Shown here one piece after another: positions 1-10,362 of a DNA stretch of 64,000 nt. Under the pieces are notes generated by a model that was not told the origin of the DNA, searched no databases, and saw only the letters and a program-made list of their open reading frames with translations. The stretch lies in the NCBI GenBank assembly GCA_002811645.1, contig PDIP01000073.1:1-64000 (forward strand), given 5' to 3'. Every line of letters starts with the position of its first letter. Position 1 is the stretch's first letter. A program made the position numbers and the translations under genes. The DNA is from Corallochytrium limacisporum. Lineage: Eukaryota > Opisthokonta.

Positions 1-1369
1 CCTTATATTACGGTGCATGTTTTTAGGCAGATTCCTCCTTAACTTATGGGGCAGAGGTTGGTAGTCAAAACCTTTTCCTTCACATTGGGGTTCAACATGC
101 ATGGAATGGAGCCGGAGAAGCGGGAGTCTATTTTCTATCCCCCAAACTCTCCCGTCCCGCATTGCAAAATGTCGAACGTCCGCATTTGGAGAACCGCCAC
201 TTCCTTATGTCTGGTACTGGCCTTTACGTGGAGACACCCCACCAACACAGACTGTAACGGTACCATCAATCCACAAATAGCGGTGTATTCGCAGAGGGAA
301 CCATATGGAGGACCCCTGAGGCACTTGACACCGCATGCCGCACACCGGACCCGTAACCCTTTATGTAGGCGGCACTTGTCCCGCAGTGTCCCCGATGGCC
401 CTAGCGGAAGCAAAAGAGAAACCCCCCAGAGGGGCGTGTTGGATCTAACGAAGGACCCGGTGTTCTGTTGGGTACTGAAAGTGCAGTCCATCCGTGGTCC
501 CCCTCGCGTGCGAAAAATAGGAACCAAGGGGAGCGAATTAAATGTACTGCAGAGCAGCCGCGCTGTTTTGGGAACGTCTCTTGGTCTGGCGTGCTCTGCG
601 TCAAATGCACCGCAAGGAGAACTTCCTGTATGTCTAGCAATGTGCCCCCCCGCGGGGGGGGGGGCACCCTCGAGAGAATCGACCCAATTTGAATTGCTGA
701 CGGACGGTTGCGTACAGAACGGCCCCCTGGCTCCCCTTAACCTTTGCTAGCGCATGATTCCCGTCACACATTCCTGGCTGTTCCGGCCTTCCTTTTGCTC
801 GGTCTGCTGTTACGGTTTGGTGTCGGTTGTATGCCTATGTGACATTTTCCCAATCAGCGAACGAAACTGTCAGCGGCCCTGGTTTGACAGCCATAAGACT
901 TGCGGGTGAGAGAGCTCGGTATCAAAGTAGGGCCAGAGTGCAAGTCACACCCGTCCCTCCACCACGCACACGCACACGCACTCAAGAACCACAGCATTGA
1001 TCTGTATCATTTCTATTAGGTCACCGTATGTGCCATGAGCGAGGGGGGTGACTATCCGGTCATGTGGTCTGCTTCAACGGTGGGGAGTGTTTGTATAGGT
1101 GGTCCTCTTAATCTCGTCTCATCCACTCCATCTTAGTTCCGGAAGGTCAGCACGGTTCGGGTTTCCTGTGTTCAGTGGGAAAGTGGTCTGTCAAGTGTTT
1201 TCTGTTTGCCGAAAAGTGTGTAGGCTCGGACTACGTTTCATGTATAGGAGATCTGAAGTGATATAAGAGACTGGCAACCACAGCATGTGTACGGTTCATA
1301 CATTACAAGTCAATATTCATAGAACTGCCAAGGGTTAGTTCAATACTCAAACAGAAAAGTACAATCACA
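1..1369. other. gene-free region upstream of PdxS
   Basis: I recognise no gene here. An open frame of 234 codons on the plus strand (46-750) has no family resemblance and runs through a poly-C/poly-G tract, so I treat it as chance. The region holds the C/G inverted repeat at 642-667, a short CA-rich stretch near 960-980, and an AT-rich atataag at 1261-1267, about 100 bases before the PdxS ATG, that could act as a TATA-like element. It presumably contains the PdxS promoter. Confidence 0.5.
642..667. repeat. poly-C/poly-G inverted repeat
   Basis: Seven C, then GC, then eleven G, flanked by gtg on the left and cac on the right, so the whole element is an imperfect palindrome. It lies about 700 bases upstream of the PdxS start. 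Similar elements recur across the intergenic DNA of this window. Confidence 0.8.
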
Positions 1370-2302
1370 ATGGCTACCAACGCAAACGGTGTCCACGCCA
1401 ACGGCAACGCCGCCCCTTCTGCCCTTGAGGGTTCCTTTCGCGTGAAGGCCGGCCACGCCCAGATGCTGAAGGGTGGTGTCATTATGGACGTCATCAATGC
1501 CGAGCAGGCTCGCATTGCCGAAGAGGCTGGTGCTGTCGCCGTGATGGCTCTGGAGCGTGTGCCTGCTGACATTCGCAAGGATGGCGGTGTTGCACGCATG
1601 TCTGACCCCGCAATGGTTAAGGGTATTATCGATGTGTGTTCTCTACCCGTCATGGCCAAGGCTCGCATCGGTCACTTTGTCGAGGCACAGATCCTTCAGG
1701 CCCTCGGCTGTGACTACATCGACGAGTCTGAGGTGCTAACGCCCGCAGACGAGGAGAATCACATTGACAAGAACGCCTTCAAGGTGCCCTTCGTTTGCGG
1801 CGCTAAGGATTTGGGAGAAGCACTTCGCCGCATCAACGAGGGCGCTGCGATGATCCGCACCAAGGGAGAGGCCGGTACCGGTAACGTCGTGGAGGCTGTG
1901 CGCCACCAGCGCCGTATGTGGTCGGATATCCGCAAGGCCCAACTCATGACCAAGGAAGAGCTGTACCGCTACGCCAAGGAGCTTGGTGCCCCCTACCACC
2001 TGCTGGAGGAGACTGCTAAGCTCGGCCGTCTGCCCGTGGTCAACTTCGCCGCCGGTGGCATTGCCACTCCGGCCGACGCCGCCTTGATGATGCAGATGGG
2101 ATGCGATGGTGTGTTTGTGGGCTCAGGTATCTTCAAGTCCGGCAACCCTGCCCAGCGTGCCCGCGCCATTGTGCAGGCCACTACCTACTACAAGGACCCC
2201 GTCAAGCTGGCTGAGGTTTCTGAGGGTCTTGGTGAGGCCATGGTTGGTATCAACTGTGACGAACTGACACCTGACCAACAGTTCGCTAAGCGCGGATGGT
2301 AA
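1370..2302 (+). CDS. pdx1: pyridoxal 5'-phosphate synthase subunit PdxS/SNZ (Pdx1)
   Basis: Synthase subunit of the DXP-independent vitamin B6 pathway. It makes pyridoxal 5'-phosphate from ribose 5-phosphate, glyceraldehyde 3-phosphate and ammonia, the ammonia coming from a PdxT/SNO glutaminase that is not seen in this window. The 310-residue product has the usual family length and covers the whole beta/alpha barrel. Visible motifs are [14 protein letters not shown] near the start, [15 protein letters not shown] with one of the two catalytic lysines, [13 protein letters not shown], and [17 protein letters not shown] with the second lysine in the phosphate-binding region. The glycine-rich [18 protein letters not shown] and [11 protein letters not shown] complete the barrel. 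The ATG at 1370 follows an A-rich leader and the frame is intronless. The first 20 residues are a short polar Ala/Asn-rich extension before the conserved core. Identification is secure. Confidence 0.97.
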   Translation: MATNANGVHANGNAAPSALEGSFRVKAGHAQMLKGGVIMDVINAEQARIAEEAGAVAVMALERVPADIRKDGGVARMSDPAMVKGIIDVCSLPVMAKARIGHFVEAQILQALGCDYIDESEVLTPADEENHIDKNAFKVPFVCGAKDLGEALRRINEGAAMIRTKGEAGTGNVVEAVRHQRRMWSDIRKAQLMTKEELYRYAKELGAPYHLLEETAKLGRLPVVNFAAGGIATPADAALMMQMGCDGVFVGSGIFKSGNPAQRARAIVQATTYYKDPVKLAEVSEGLGEAMVGINCDELTPDQQFAKRGW

Positions 2303-2939
2303 AGACTCGAATCGGTATCGCTTGGAACTCAAGGACAGGACACAAAACAGCAAGAACGGGTGATTTGGCTAATGGTCGACACATGGCAAACTGAGAGCAA
2401 ATGGGAGAAGTCCCAGTGGTCTACGGGAACAGATATTTGGCCGTGATCTTTGGGGATGCCATGCATAGCTTGTTTCAGGGAGCTGGTGGTCATGGGTTGA
2501 TTGTATACTCTGCACTCCCTCATCGCGAGCAAGACACTCCGCAGATCATAAAGAAACAGAGGCCGAGTTTTGGGTGACAGACATAACCTCCATGTCTCTG
2601 TATGCAGTGGTACCTTGTCAGTCAAGCATCATCAACCATGATCTATATAATTTTTAGTGCATAGCAGTCGCGTAAATATACAGCATCTTATGAAAGCAAC
2701 ATGATTACCATAACCACACACAGCCACCTCCCTCACTGGCCCTCTCGCTTTTGTTTTGATGACTCCGCCCTCCCGCGGGGACCCGTCCCACCGATCGGTT
2801 TCGTACGGGTTTTTGCGGCTCTGGCTGTGCACGCACAGTGACGGGTATTCGAGAGCAATGCTCTGGTTACGCTTGGGTTTACTAACTAGAGTCCAAAACA
2901 CAATCAAGATAATTGGAGGCAGGGATGTAGAGATTGCTA
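2303..2939. other. intergenic region between PdxS and GSKIP gene
   Basis: No gene is visible. It contains the PdxS 3' flank, an AT-rich patch near 2642-2660, and a small C/G block near 2766-2780 (ctcccgcgggga) about 160 bases before the GSKIP start. Nothing else stands out. Confidence 0.5.
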
Positions 2940-3329
2940 ATGTCCTTTGCGAATCCAGACGGTCTCGAGGAGCCGAACAATGCTGCGCACGAAATTGCTG
3001 AGATTGTGAGAGAGTTTTCGCAATATGCGCGCAGCATTGACGTCGTGGATCAGACACCCGAAGAGACGCCACTGATTAGTGTGACTACTTTGGAAGGAGA
3101 TATATGGGCTTTGCACGTTGAGAAAAGCGGTTTCCATGTGGATCCGACTCAGTCGCAAACGCTGCCTGTAACGGATGCTGATAGGCTTTTAGCACCTACT
3201 GAGGGTGCGTTTGACAGCTTCAGTGCCTTTTTAGACACGGTCAGCCCAGCCTACAGGCAACGATTTGCTGCACACCTGGCGTCGAAACTGTCTTATTTGC
3301 AACAAGATCAGGAAGGAGAAAATCGGTAA
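2940..3329 (+). CDS. GSKIP-domain protein (GSK3-beta interaction protein-like)
   Basis: A 129-residue intronless protein. Its second half matches the GSKIP domain (formerly DUF727): a beta-strand region with TLEGDIWALHVEKSGFHV, then the hallmark LDTVSPAYRQRFAAHLASKL near residues 97-117, which corresponds to the family's conserved LDTLSPAYREAF segment. The N-terminal third is acidic and probably helical (AAHEIAEIVREFSQYA). In animals GSKIP binds GSK3-beta and also anchors PKA RII subunits. Whether those partners interact here is inference. I start at the ATG at 2940; the frame is open two codons further upstream but has no ATG there. The gene converges on the ABCC transporter gene, about 90 bases away. 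The assignment rests mainly on the C-terminal motif, but that motif is distinctive. Confidence 0.85.
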   Translation: MSFANPDGLEEPNNAAHEIAEIVREFSQYARSIDVVDQTPEETPLISVTTLEGDIWALHVEKSGFHVDPTQSQTLPVTDADRLLAPTEGAFDSFSAFLDTVSPAYRQRFAAHLASKLSYLQQDQEGENR

Positions 3330-3420
3330 GGTGCGTGATATGCACTAGGAAGGTAAAGGTAGTATTTGTAGCGAATAATACATGTTTTAATAGAGGTATT
3401 GTAAAGTAAGGTTTGTTTCT

Positions 3421-6400
3421 TTAAAACGGAGTAATAGAAGCTCCAATGTTGCTCATGCGAGACACAAGTTGTGAAAACTCAGACTGCGGCTTCGACAAAA
3501 GCATGCCGGGCGCATCGTACTCTATCATGGATCCATTGCCCATGACCAGTATACGATCGTAGTCAAGGATGGTATCCAAACGGTGCGCAATGGTAATCAC
3601 CGTGCTCTCCGCGAAGGCGGTGCGGATAATTTCCTGGATCTTCGCATCGGTGGCCGGATCGACGGTCGCAGTCGCCTCGTCCATTATGAGAATCTTGCAC
3701 TTTTGCGCTAGAGCACGGGCCATGCAGATCAACTGGCGCTGGCCATGACTGTAATTCTCACCATCCTCTGATACTTCAGCTGTAAGGCCCCCTTCTCTAG
3801 CAGCGATGACCTTATCCAACTGCGCGACGCGGAGAGCTTCCCACAATTCGGCATCCGTGTGCTCATCAAAGGGATCCAAATTATAGCGCACGGTACCCAT
3901 AAAAAGAGCCGGATCTTGCGGAATGATGCCAATGCGGCGGCGCAGCGTTTCCAATGCCACATCACGGATGTTCACTCCGTCGATAATAATGTCACCGTTG
4001 CACAGATCGATCATGCGGAATAGTCCAAGGGTCAACGTAGACTTGCCGGAACCAGTCCGACCACAGACGCCCACCTTCTCAGTCGATGCAATTGTCATGG
4101 AAAGGTTCCGCACCGCAGGATCCAGTTCTTTCCGGTACCTCAAGGAAAGGTCCTTAAACTCGATCCTGCCCTGATTTGGCCAATTTTCAGGCAACTGGCT
4201 TTCCTTTAGGCCTTCTTGCTGCTCGACATCCATGTCTCGGTACTCCACTACACGCTCAACGGCGTTCATGTGCATCTCTGTGTCTGTCCAGGAGCGGATC
4301 AGCCAGTTGAGAATGGACGTAACCTGCAAAGCATATGCCATAGCAAAGCCAACGTCGGACGGCGATGTGGAGTCGGCGAGGATCACCACACAAATAGCCG
4401 AGCTGAACACGACAGTAGCACCGATCAGGTCAAGGCGGGTTCCGAGCCAGCGATTGGCCGTATTCAAAAACAGAAAGGCAGTGGTGTTTACATCTACCTT
4501 GGTGTGGAAATTGGTGATCGCCTCACGCTCGACATGGTAGGCCCGCACCGTGGACAGTCCATCCACTGTCTCACTGAATTGCGAGAAGAAGGGTGACCGA
4601 GTAACCGAATCCAGGCGCTGAAGTTCGCGGGAAGTGTGCCGGAAGAATTTTTGAATCTTGAAGTACACATAGCTCAGGGGTACCATCGCAATGAGGAAGA
4701 AGGGTGCGATCACGGCGTTGACCACTATGGCTGCCAACACCTGCAGTGTCTGACGCAAGAAGTTTTCAGCAGTTTCCATCAGCTTCTGGTCGATCAGATT
4801 CGTGTCGGCACTGAAGCGATTCATAATGCGGCCCATTGGTGTAGAGTCGAAGAAGACCATGGGTCCACGTACAATAGATGCAAGTAGGTCAGCGTGCAGT
4901 TTGCGAGACGCTCGACGGCTACCAAAGGCAGCGGTGCTAGTACCAAGTAGGAGGAAGATCATGGTTGTTAAACTGAGCAGTCCGTATCCCATGATGTAGT
5001 AGTCAGTATCCCTATCTGGATCCTCGCTGGATATGTCGTCACTCCAAATGGTCAGCCAGAAGTCGGTGGCCACTTGAGCGCAACGCGAAACCACAAAGAA
5101 GGCAAAGATGGCACCCATCATAGCAAAGCCCATAGCGGCGGTATAGCTGAGGTAGTAGCGCAGGCGCACAACTCCTTCTTCCTTGGATTCCTCCTTAATC
5201 AGTTTGCCATCCCCATTTTGCGTCTTGGTAAGTCCACCAGTAGCAGCCTTGGCGCGGTCCGAATCTGACCAGTGCTGGGTCTCCTGCGACGTTGCGTCGC
5301 TGGGATTGCTCAGAGAGGGAGGTGAGTTCTCCTCATCGGCCACCTCAAGTATCTCATCAGCTGTTTCATTTGCTTCAATCACTGGGGTCATCGGGTGCGG
5401 CGGAGACGGTGGACGAGGAGCCTCCAGTGAGTTCTTCTCCTCGCCACCGTCCTCTTCGCCCATATACTGCTGGAGATCGGTAGGACCTCGAAGCAATTCA
5501 TGATAGTTGCCCTGCAGCTTCATCATACCATCCTCAAGTACGGAAATATGTGCAGCGTGCTCTAGAGTCCAGAGTTGATGTGTCACCAACACAACGGTTT
5601 TCCCCCGCCTCACCAATTCGAGGACTCCGTTCATAAACACATCACGACCAACGTGGGCATCAAGGGCACTCAGAGGATCGTCCAATAGGTAGACATCGGC
5701 ATCAAAGTAGAAGGCACGGGCCAAAGCAACCCTCTGCTTCTGTCCGCCGCTGAGGTTGATACCGCGCTCTCCAATCTCGGTCTCTTCCCCCGCTGGGAAG
5801 GTCTCAATGTCCGGCCCTAGACCAGACATCTCAATTGCCTGACGATAACGATTTTCATCCATGGACTCGCCAAAAAGAATGTTCTTCCGGATGGTGGCAT
5901 TGCGGATCCAGGCCTTCTGTGCGCAGTAAGCAACACTCAACTTCGGAAAGACGTTCAGAGGTTTGTAGTCTCCCTCAGCCGTCTGGCGTACCTCTCCCAC
6001 CAAGGCAAGAAGTAGACTACTCTTGCCAGCGCCAACAGTTCCGATGATGATATTTAAAGAGTTCATGTGAAGCCGGATGTCAACATCCGTCAGTGTGATC
6101 TCCGGTCCACGGACCACTGAGGAACTACTGGAATTTTGTTGACTGGTAAAGGTACCATCCAAATCCGGCTGATCCCAGGCAAAGGATCTTCTTCCTAAAT
6201 CGATAATGCCCGGTTCCTTTCGCGTATTGATGTCAACAAGCTCAGGTTCAGGGAGATCGTCGATTAGATAGTATTTGCGCAACCTTTCTGCGCTCACTCG
6301 AGCCTCCATTGTGGCCTTGAAAGTCATGGGAAGCACGAAGAGAGGAGCTTGCAGCAACTGTATCAGTGCAAGAGAAGTGAAAGCGCGGGTGGCCGTCAAT

Positions 6401-8355
6401 TCCTCATCAGAAAGGGCAGTAAAGGCACCGAAGCTGACCAATGTGACCAGGGTAGGGGCGGTGGCCATGATGAATACATTAAAGGCATTCAGCAGCATTC
6501 CTTTCATCAATTGCTTGAGTTCACGTTCACGTGCTTCCGTTATCTTCATCTCGAAGGGCAACTCCCATCCCTGGAGCTTGATTATCTTGATGCTCTGCAA
6601 GAGTTCGTTTGTGAGCTTCAGGCGCACATCAGTGAAAGCCAATGCTGCTTTCTGCAAAACACCAATCTGTGCCGCCACACGCATTTGAATTGGTATCAGG
6701 GCAACGACGACCAGCGCACCAATAAAGCCAGCCACGCCAATTTGTGAGTAGAGCAGTATGATCGTGATCGTCGCCTGCAGAGGTGCTGCCCACAGATAGT
6801 GGACAAAGTAGAAGAGAAACATGACCTTGATTGGATCAATGCTCAAATGATTAATCATCTCACCACCTGTGACAATCTTACCTTTGGAATACAGCGGCAC
6901 ACGCAATGCTTTCCGGAATACCATGCTCTGCAATGCCTCCCGCTGCCGGATACCCTCACGAATCACGAGATGGTGATGTTGCTGGTACAGCAGATTCTGG
7001 CTTGACGCAGCGATGAACAGCGTACACGCCATTACGTAGCCATTGCCGAAAAAGTCTTCCACACTTAAGTCCTGAGCTGGCGCGGAGGCATCCACCGTAA
7101 TGGGATTGTCGCTCTGCAATTCTTCGGCATACTGTACAATCTGATTGATGGCCAAGGGTCCCACAAAAGCGAGCATGTCACCGATAAATTTGCAGATACC
7201 TGCCACAGTCATGTACTTCTTGCTGGTTTGCCACATAGAAACCCAAAGAGACGCATTCTCTTGCGGATCTGGTTTGCTTGTCTGCTTATCCCATTCAGCT
7301 TTCAGGCCATCGTACCGAACTTCGCTGCGGTCAACAGTGGGCAAGCGACCCAAATCCTCACTTGCCAAGATCTTTTTGCTACCCGCACGCACTACGGGAT
7401 AAATCCACCAGAAGACCGATCTGTTGAAGATGGTCACCTTCTGGTCAAAGTATCGGAGAGGCCCGGTGTATGCCGATGGCATAGTCATTTCATCTGCTAG
7501 CTGTGCCTTGTCGGTGGACTTTCTAATGCTATTTCGCCCGCTAACACCGAAGTGTGTGTCTGCCTCTGCCTGTTCAAGCGCTGCCGCCTCGTCTTCGTAC
7601 GTCGGGTGCATCATGGTGAAGTATTCGAGAATCAGGACAATGCCCAACAAACCCATGTAAGCCACTTCGACTCCAAACAAGAACTGCAAAGGGTTGGCAT
7701 CACTCTCCATCACAACTCTATTGCGAACTTGCAGACACTGTGCCGCCAATGAGAATCCCCAAAAGAGCCCAAGAGGCACTCGATGGTTAACACTTACACC
7801 CCAGAATTCCAGCATACGATCGTACCGAAGAGAAACCATATGCAGTACAATTATCAGCGTGTATGCCAGTGGTGCAGAAATTCGCCCGGCGATTCCATTC
7901 TCAGCGCTAAAAATAACTTCGTACCCTGCCAGCAAGGACAAGTTGCAAAGGATCATTAGAGTGACCAAAACATATCTCCCTACGTTGAAGCTCTGGAGCA
8001 CAACCTGATCCAGTGGCTTCTTTTCACACTGCCGTAGGTACATGAAATAGTTGTATGCAATTGTGATGATCAGAAGCGACCCAGGAATTCCTAATTTCAT
8101 GATAGATTCGGTAAAGCACGGAGTGAGAACCCAAGTTTCATCCCCGTCCGATTCAACGAAAGACACCTTGGGACCCCATCCCATGGGGCCGCAAAAGTCT
8201 CTGGTCATATTCGCGCTCTGAACGTTATCGTCTCGCTTCACATTTTTTCTCCACCTTCTAGATGTGAGAGAACGAACCTTAATACAATCACCTTTACTCA
8301 CTAAAGCGAGTGCTCTTGCAGGCACAGCCGAACCTTGCTCATCAATGATCCACAT
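3421..8355 (-). CDS. ABC transporter, subfamily C (MRP-type, full length with TMD0)
   Basis: Multidrug-resistance-associated-type exporter of 1644 codons, probably in the plasma or vacuolar membrane, expected to move organic anions or conjugates at the cost of ATP. Domain order is TMD0 (about residues 80-260), TMD1, NBD1, a linker rich in Glu, Ser and Pro, TMD2 and NBD2. NBD1 has Walker A GTVGAGKSS near residue 770, signature LSGGQKQR near 868, and Walker B VYLLDDPLSALD with Asp in place of the catalytic Glu, which is typical of ABCC proteins. NBD2 has GRTGSGKST near 1431, a modified signature YSHGQRQL near 1533, and LIMDEATATVD with the catalytic Glu. Coordinates give the longest ATG-initiated frame. 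Family-like sequence (DFCGPMGW) begins at Met50, so the true start may be 8208. The gene is intronless. Substrate cannot be told from sequence. Confidence 0.96.
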   Translation of the reverse strand: MWIIDEQGSAVPARALALVSKGDCIKVRSLTSRRWRKNVKRDDNVQSANMTRDFCGPMGWGPKVSFVESDGDETWVLTPCFTESIMKLGIPGSLLIITIAYNYFMYLRQCEKKPLDQVVLQSFNVGRYVLVTLMILCNLSLLAGYEVIFSAENGIAGRISAPLAYTLIIVLHMVSLRYDRMLEFWGVSVNHRVPLGLFWGFSLAAQCLQVRNRVVMESDANPLQFLFGVEVAYMGLLGIVLILEYFTMMHPTYEDEAAALEQAEADTHFGVSGRNSIRKSTDKAQLADEMTMPSAYTGPLRYFDQKVTIFNRSVFWWIYPVVRAGSKKILASEDLGRLPTVDRSEVRYDGLKAEWDKQTSKPDPQENASLWVSMWQTSKKYMTVAGICKFIGDMLAFVGPLAINQIVQYAEELQSDNPITVDASAPAQDLSVEDFFGNGYVMACTLFIAASSQNLLYQQHHHLVIREGIRQREALQSMVFRKALRVPLYSKGKIVTGGEMINHLSIDPIKVMFLFYFVHYLWAAPLQATITIILLYSQIGVAGFIGALVVVALIPIQMRVAAQIGVLQKAALAFTDVRLKLTNELLQSIKIIKLQGWELPFEMKITEARERELKQLMKGMLLNAFNVFIMATAPTLVTLVSFGAFTALSDEELTATRAFTSLALIQLLQAPLFVLPMTFKATMEARVSAERLRKYYLIDDLPEPELVDINTRKEPGIIDLGRRSFAWDQPDLDGTFTSQQNSSSSSVVRGPEITLTDVDIRLHMNSLNIIIGTVGAGKSSLLLALVGEVRQTAEGDYKPLNVFPKLSVAYCAQKAWIRNATIRKNILFGESMDENRYRQAIEMSGLGPDIETFPAGEETEIGERGINLSGGQKQRVALARAFYFDADVYLLDDPLSALDAHVGRDVFMNGVLELVRRGKTVVLVTHQLWTLEHAAHISVLEDGMMKLQGNYHELLRGPTDLQQYMGEEDGGEEKNSLEAPRPPSPPHPMTPVIEANETADEILEVADEENSPPSLSNPSDATSQETQHWSDSDRAKAATGGLTKTQNGDGKLIKEESKEEGVVRLRYYLSYTAAMGFAMMGAIFAFFVVSRCAQVATDFWLTIWSDDISSEDPDRDTDYYIMGYGLLSLTTMIFLLLGTSTAAFGSRRASRKLHADLLASIVRGPMVFFDSTPMGRIMNRFSADTNLIDQKLMETAENFLRQTLQVLAAIVVNAVIAPFFLIAMVPLSYVYFKIQKFFRHTSRELQRLDSVTRSPFFSQFSETVDGLSTVRAYHVEREAITNFHTKVDVNTTAFLFLNTANRWLGTRLDLIGATVVFSSAICVVILADSTSPSDVGFAMAYALQVTSILNWLIRSWTDTEMHMNAVERVVEYRDMDVEQQEGLKESQLPENWPNQGRIEFKDLSLRYRKELDPAVRNLSMTIASTEKVGVCGRTGSGKSTLTLGLFRMIDLCNGDIIIDGVNIRDVALETLRRRIGIIPQDPALFMGTVRYNLDPFDEHTDAELWEALRVAQLDKVIAAREGGLTAEVSEDGENYSHGQRQLICMARALAQKCKILIMDEATATVDPATDAKIQEIIRTAFAESTVITIAHRLDTILDYDRILVMGNGSMIEYDAPGMLLSKPQSEFSQLVSRMSNIGASITPF

Positions 8356-8602
8356 CCTCCGGTGGATACCATGCTATTCTGGTAGAAATACCAACCCTCT
8401 CGCTCAGACAAGCTCCATTAACACCGCCCTAAACTTCCCACGTACAACACACTGGAATTCTTGTGGACGGTGTGCAGACCATGATGACACCTAATCTCTC
8501 CCGTAAACTGGTGTAGATCCATCCCGTTCCCGTGTGTCTGCGAGGGTCGTCTGTACCAGGGCCTCCCGTGCATGACCGAGGAACAGGTATGACTTTTCCC
8601 TT

Positions 8603-8635
8603 CCCCCCCCCCGGGGGGGGGTGTGTGTGTGTGTT
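8603..8635. repeat. poly-C/poly-G tract followed by GT microsatellite
   Basis: Ten C immediately followed by nine G and then alternating TG units, about 250 bases upstream of the ABCC start codon. It is able to form a C/G hairpin. It belongs to the same class as the elements at 642, 13820, 19760, 40193, 45290 and 46440. Confidence 0.85.
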
Positions 8636-10076
8636 TCCTCGGGCGGAGCCGATCGAGATAAGATCCCTGCGATAGGTCCTTTTGTTCCCCCGAGGTCTGC
8701 CAGAATAGTCAACATATTAGCCAAAACAGATGCATGGTCGTATCCTATTCATCCTGGTCCTTGCCTGCGCTGGCCCCGTGATTCCTTTCCAGGACCCCCC
8801 GTTAATTTTGCGCAAAAGACTCTGGAACTTTTTCGACCGGCAGCCAGTGCTGCTCGGTACGAGCCTTGGGCGCGCGCCGGTGCACGCTGCCGAAGCCTTG
8901 ATCCGTGCAAAGCGGGGGAACCGAACCCAGGGCGGGGCAGGGCAGGGGTAGTTGAAGGTTGGGGAAGCTTGAGTTTTACCACGCCCCCGCCCTCGTTCTT
9001 CCGTGGAGCGCCGACAATCGCGAGTTCGGTATGGGGCGAGTGCGGTGTTTTTTTCACCCAGAAAATTTCGCGTTCGAACAATTTTTCGGCATTCCCTGCC
9101 CTCCCCGACGACGTCAGGAGCACGGGTTGCTTGGAGTATTACAGTGATACCACGGACGCAGAGAGGGAGAGAGAGAGAGAGTCACCCAAAATTAGAAATA
9201 TTGACAGTCATATCTCCAATATGTTCAGTATGAAAATTAGTAGGAAATATGGTATATCTCTCGAGGTCTTGGACAAAAAGGGGGGGAGGGGGGTTGATCA
9301 TGCCATCTTTTCCGTTTTTGATTCTTTCATAATCGTACCTCTTGGGGCTTCGCGGGGGCTGTCCTTGCCTTAGGCTGTTGGACCCGTTTCCACACTTCCA
9401 CGATTCGCGTGTGCGCCGTGTTCCCTCTCCGTCCGCGCGCCTTCCCTGCAGCAGTCGCCCTGCTGGCTGTGCAAAGGTCAGCAGTGTCTTGTGGCCCCTG
9501 GGAGATCGCCATCTTTAACCATGAAGCACATCCATCAGCACGGCGACTTGGTGTATGCGCTTTCTCTTCTCTTCGGGACGATGCCAAAAAACACCAGGAC
9601 AAAGAGAATTGGGAAGAGCAGGTTCGAGCATTCGGAGGAGTTGGCAGTAGGCACATATGATTCGATGGACTGTGCAATCGCTGGATACGATGATCATTAA
9701 ATTGGGCGGGTTTCGTGGGCCTGTGCGTTGCAGAGAGACCCCACTGAGGAATCAGAATATATTCACCAAATCCAAGATATCTAGATTCTGTGTCGTACCC
9801 CACGGTGGCCGTCCGTACTTTTCCCTGTGGCTGGTTTGGGGGGGAGGGGGAACTCACAAGCCGGGGGTGGCTGTTCCGGCGCTGTTTCCCCTTGCGCTCT
9901 GGTTTCCACTTCGGAGTACTGGGAGACTGCCGCCACACCCGCAGAGATTGGGCAGACTAAGGAAAAAAGTCGGTAGTTTCAGTGTGGATATGGAGGGGGT
10001 CTTCGAATTTTTGGCGCGCCTGGTGAGTAGTTGGCTACCGACGAGAAAATTGGGTTCCTGTTTCGGAGGTCCGATT

Positions 10077-10094
10077 CCCGCCCCGGGGGGGGGG
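10077..10094. repeat. C-rich/poly-G tract upstream of DZIP1
   Basis: A cccgcccc block directly followed by ten G, about 270 bases before the DZIP1 ATG. Same C-run-then-G-run arrangement as the other intergenic elements. Confidence 0.75.
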
Positions 10095-10362
10095 TGTAGT
10101 GGCTATGGTGATAGTTGAATCGACGAGCGTGCCCAACTGAGAGTCCTGCTGAGACCTGTACATCGTTTCGTACACGACGATTCGCTGCTATTCCATACAG
10201 GCCAGGTACGTAATCAGACTATGTGAGCAAAAGTCCTTGTATTGAATGATATGAGTGACGATTCACGGCGGTAGAAAGGAAAGAGAAGGCTAGGATAGTA
10301 AGTTTAACGATCAGACTGCAGAGTCCTTTTCACATAACATTTAGATCTAACGGACAAACACC

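Larger units (their letters stand above)
8356..10362. other. intergenic region between divergent ABCC and DZIP1 genes
   Basis: A 2 kb divergent intergenic region that should hold both promoters. It contains the poly-C/poly-G/GT element at 8603-8635, a GA-rich microsatellite at about 9161-9181, a G-rich stretch near 9280-9295, another near 9838-9850, and a poly-G run at 10085-10094. Open frames of up to 250 codons exist on both strands, but they overlap the low-complexity tracts and resemble no family. I see no gene. Confidence 0.5.

Noticed and set aside
46-750. Open frame of 234 codons at the left edge
   Set aside because: No family resemblance; it crosses a poly-C/poly-G tract and its composition is not protein-like.
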